A stretch of 13,619 bases of DNA, from contig CAMDKJ010000028.1 in assembly GCA_945900705.1 (NCBI GenBank), positions 1 through 13,619 of the forward strand. The letters run 5' to 3'. Position numbers and translations under genes: made by a program. A model generated the notes under the pieces. It worked only from the letters and a program-made list of their open reading frames with translations, searched no databases and was not told the DNA's origin. Source of the DNA: Bifidobacterium breve (lineage in GTDB: Bacteria; Actinomycetota; Actinomycetes; S36-B12). Of the stretch, positions 13,518 to 13,619 are shown one piece after another. Each line of letters begins with the position of its first letter. Position 1 is the first letter of the stretch.

Positions 13518-13546
13518 ACAGTAGATCGTTCGGACCCTAACGGAAA
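13518..13546 (-). promoter_or_regulatory. candidate promoter of the hpa-type operon
   Basis: On the minus strand TTTCCG (13541-13546) and TACTGT (13518-13523, fits TANNNT) are separated by 17 bp, placing transcription start some 15 nt before the hpaE ribosome site. Both boxes are weak matches, so this is tentative, and the operon may continue upstream beyond the window. I see nothing else callable in 13547-13619. Confidence 0.3.
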
Positions 13547-13619
13547 AAGCCGCGAATCGCCAGACGAACGGGACCTCAATTTCTCGGCGTCGTACCTATT
13601 CGGTGGCGCTGATCAAATC

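Noticed and set aside
13496..13579. Longer start for hpaE at 13579
   Set aside because: Adds 28 residues unlike ALDH N-termini, while the ATG at 13495 has a good ribosome site.
1..13619. Mobile element, prophage, CRISPR or toxin-antitoxin system
   Set aside because: No transposase, integrase, terminal repeats, regularly spaced repeats or TA-like gene pair found. The immunity-like protein alone is not evidence of a prophage.

Overview
The window looks like a stretch of actinobacterial (Actinomycetota) chromosome. Base composition is moderately GC-rich. The genes lie tightly packed on both strands, several starts look leaderless with TANNNT-type -10 boxes, and GTG starts occur. The strongest lineage marker is a 6C small RNA at about 3034-3122, a class known only from actinobacteria. 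I see no tRNA, rRNA, CRISPR array, transposase, integrase or other sign of a mobile element. No transcription regulator is encoded here.

Left part (1-2948). The window opens with the last 12 codons of an Excalibur-type Ca-binding protein on the + strand. It is convergent, with overlapping stops, to a small two-helix membrane protein of the superinfection-immunity family (36-329, -). Xylulokinase xylB (353-1753, +) is divergent from that gene, with only 23 bp between the two start codons. A Gfo/Idh/MocA NAD(P)-dependent sugar or polyol dehydrogenase (1842-2948, -) faces xylB tail to tail. Together these suggest minor sugar catabolism.

Middle (2949-5864). The 260-bp gap between the dehydrogenase and the next gene is occupied by the 6C RNA, whose second hairpin is an intrinsic terminator. 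After it comes a two-gene + operon: an NAD(P)+ aldehyde dehydrogenase (3209-4705) and a DAO-family FAD amine/amino-acid oxidoreductase (4713-5864). The pair would turn an amine or imino acid into an aldehyde and then an acid. Its layout recalls the pipecolate/aminoadipate-semialdehyde amaAB pair.

Right part (13495 down to 5883, - strand). A compact seven-gene operon reads hpaE (semialdehyde dehydrogenase), hpaD (extradiol dioxygenase), hpaG-like FAH-family hydrolase/decarboxylase, a small 3Fe-4S-type ferredoxin, a ferredoxin reductase, a group II PLP amino-acid decarboxylase, and a 516-residue protein that I cannot name. The first three genes encode consecutive steps of homoprotocatechuate (3,4-dihydroxyphenylacetate) meta-cleavage. 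Ferredoxin plus reductase implies a monooxygenase or dioxygenase partner not present here. The decarboxylase suggests that the substrate enters as an aromatic amino acid (tyrosine or DOPA) and passes through an amine and aldehyde to the catechol. An amine-to-aldehyde enzyme, a ring hydroxylase and the last lower-pathway steps (hpaF/H/I types) are not seen in the operon. They may lie beyond base 13619, or be supplied by the convergent oxidase/ALDH pair or by the unknown protein.

Most interesting: the unrecognised Rossmann-motif protein at 5883-7433, the combination of ring cleavage, amino-acid decarboxylase and orphan redox chain in one operon, and the 6C RNA with two identical C6AG loops.
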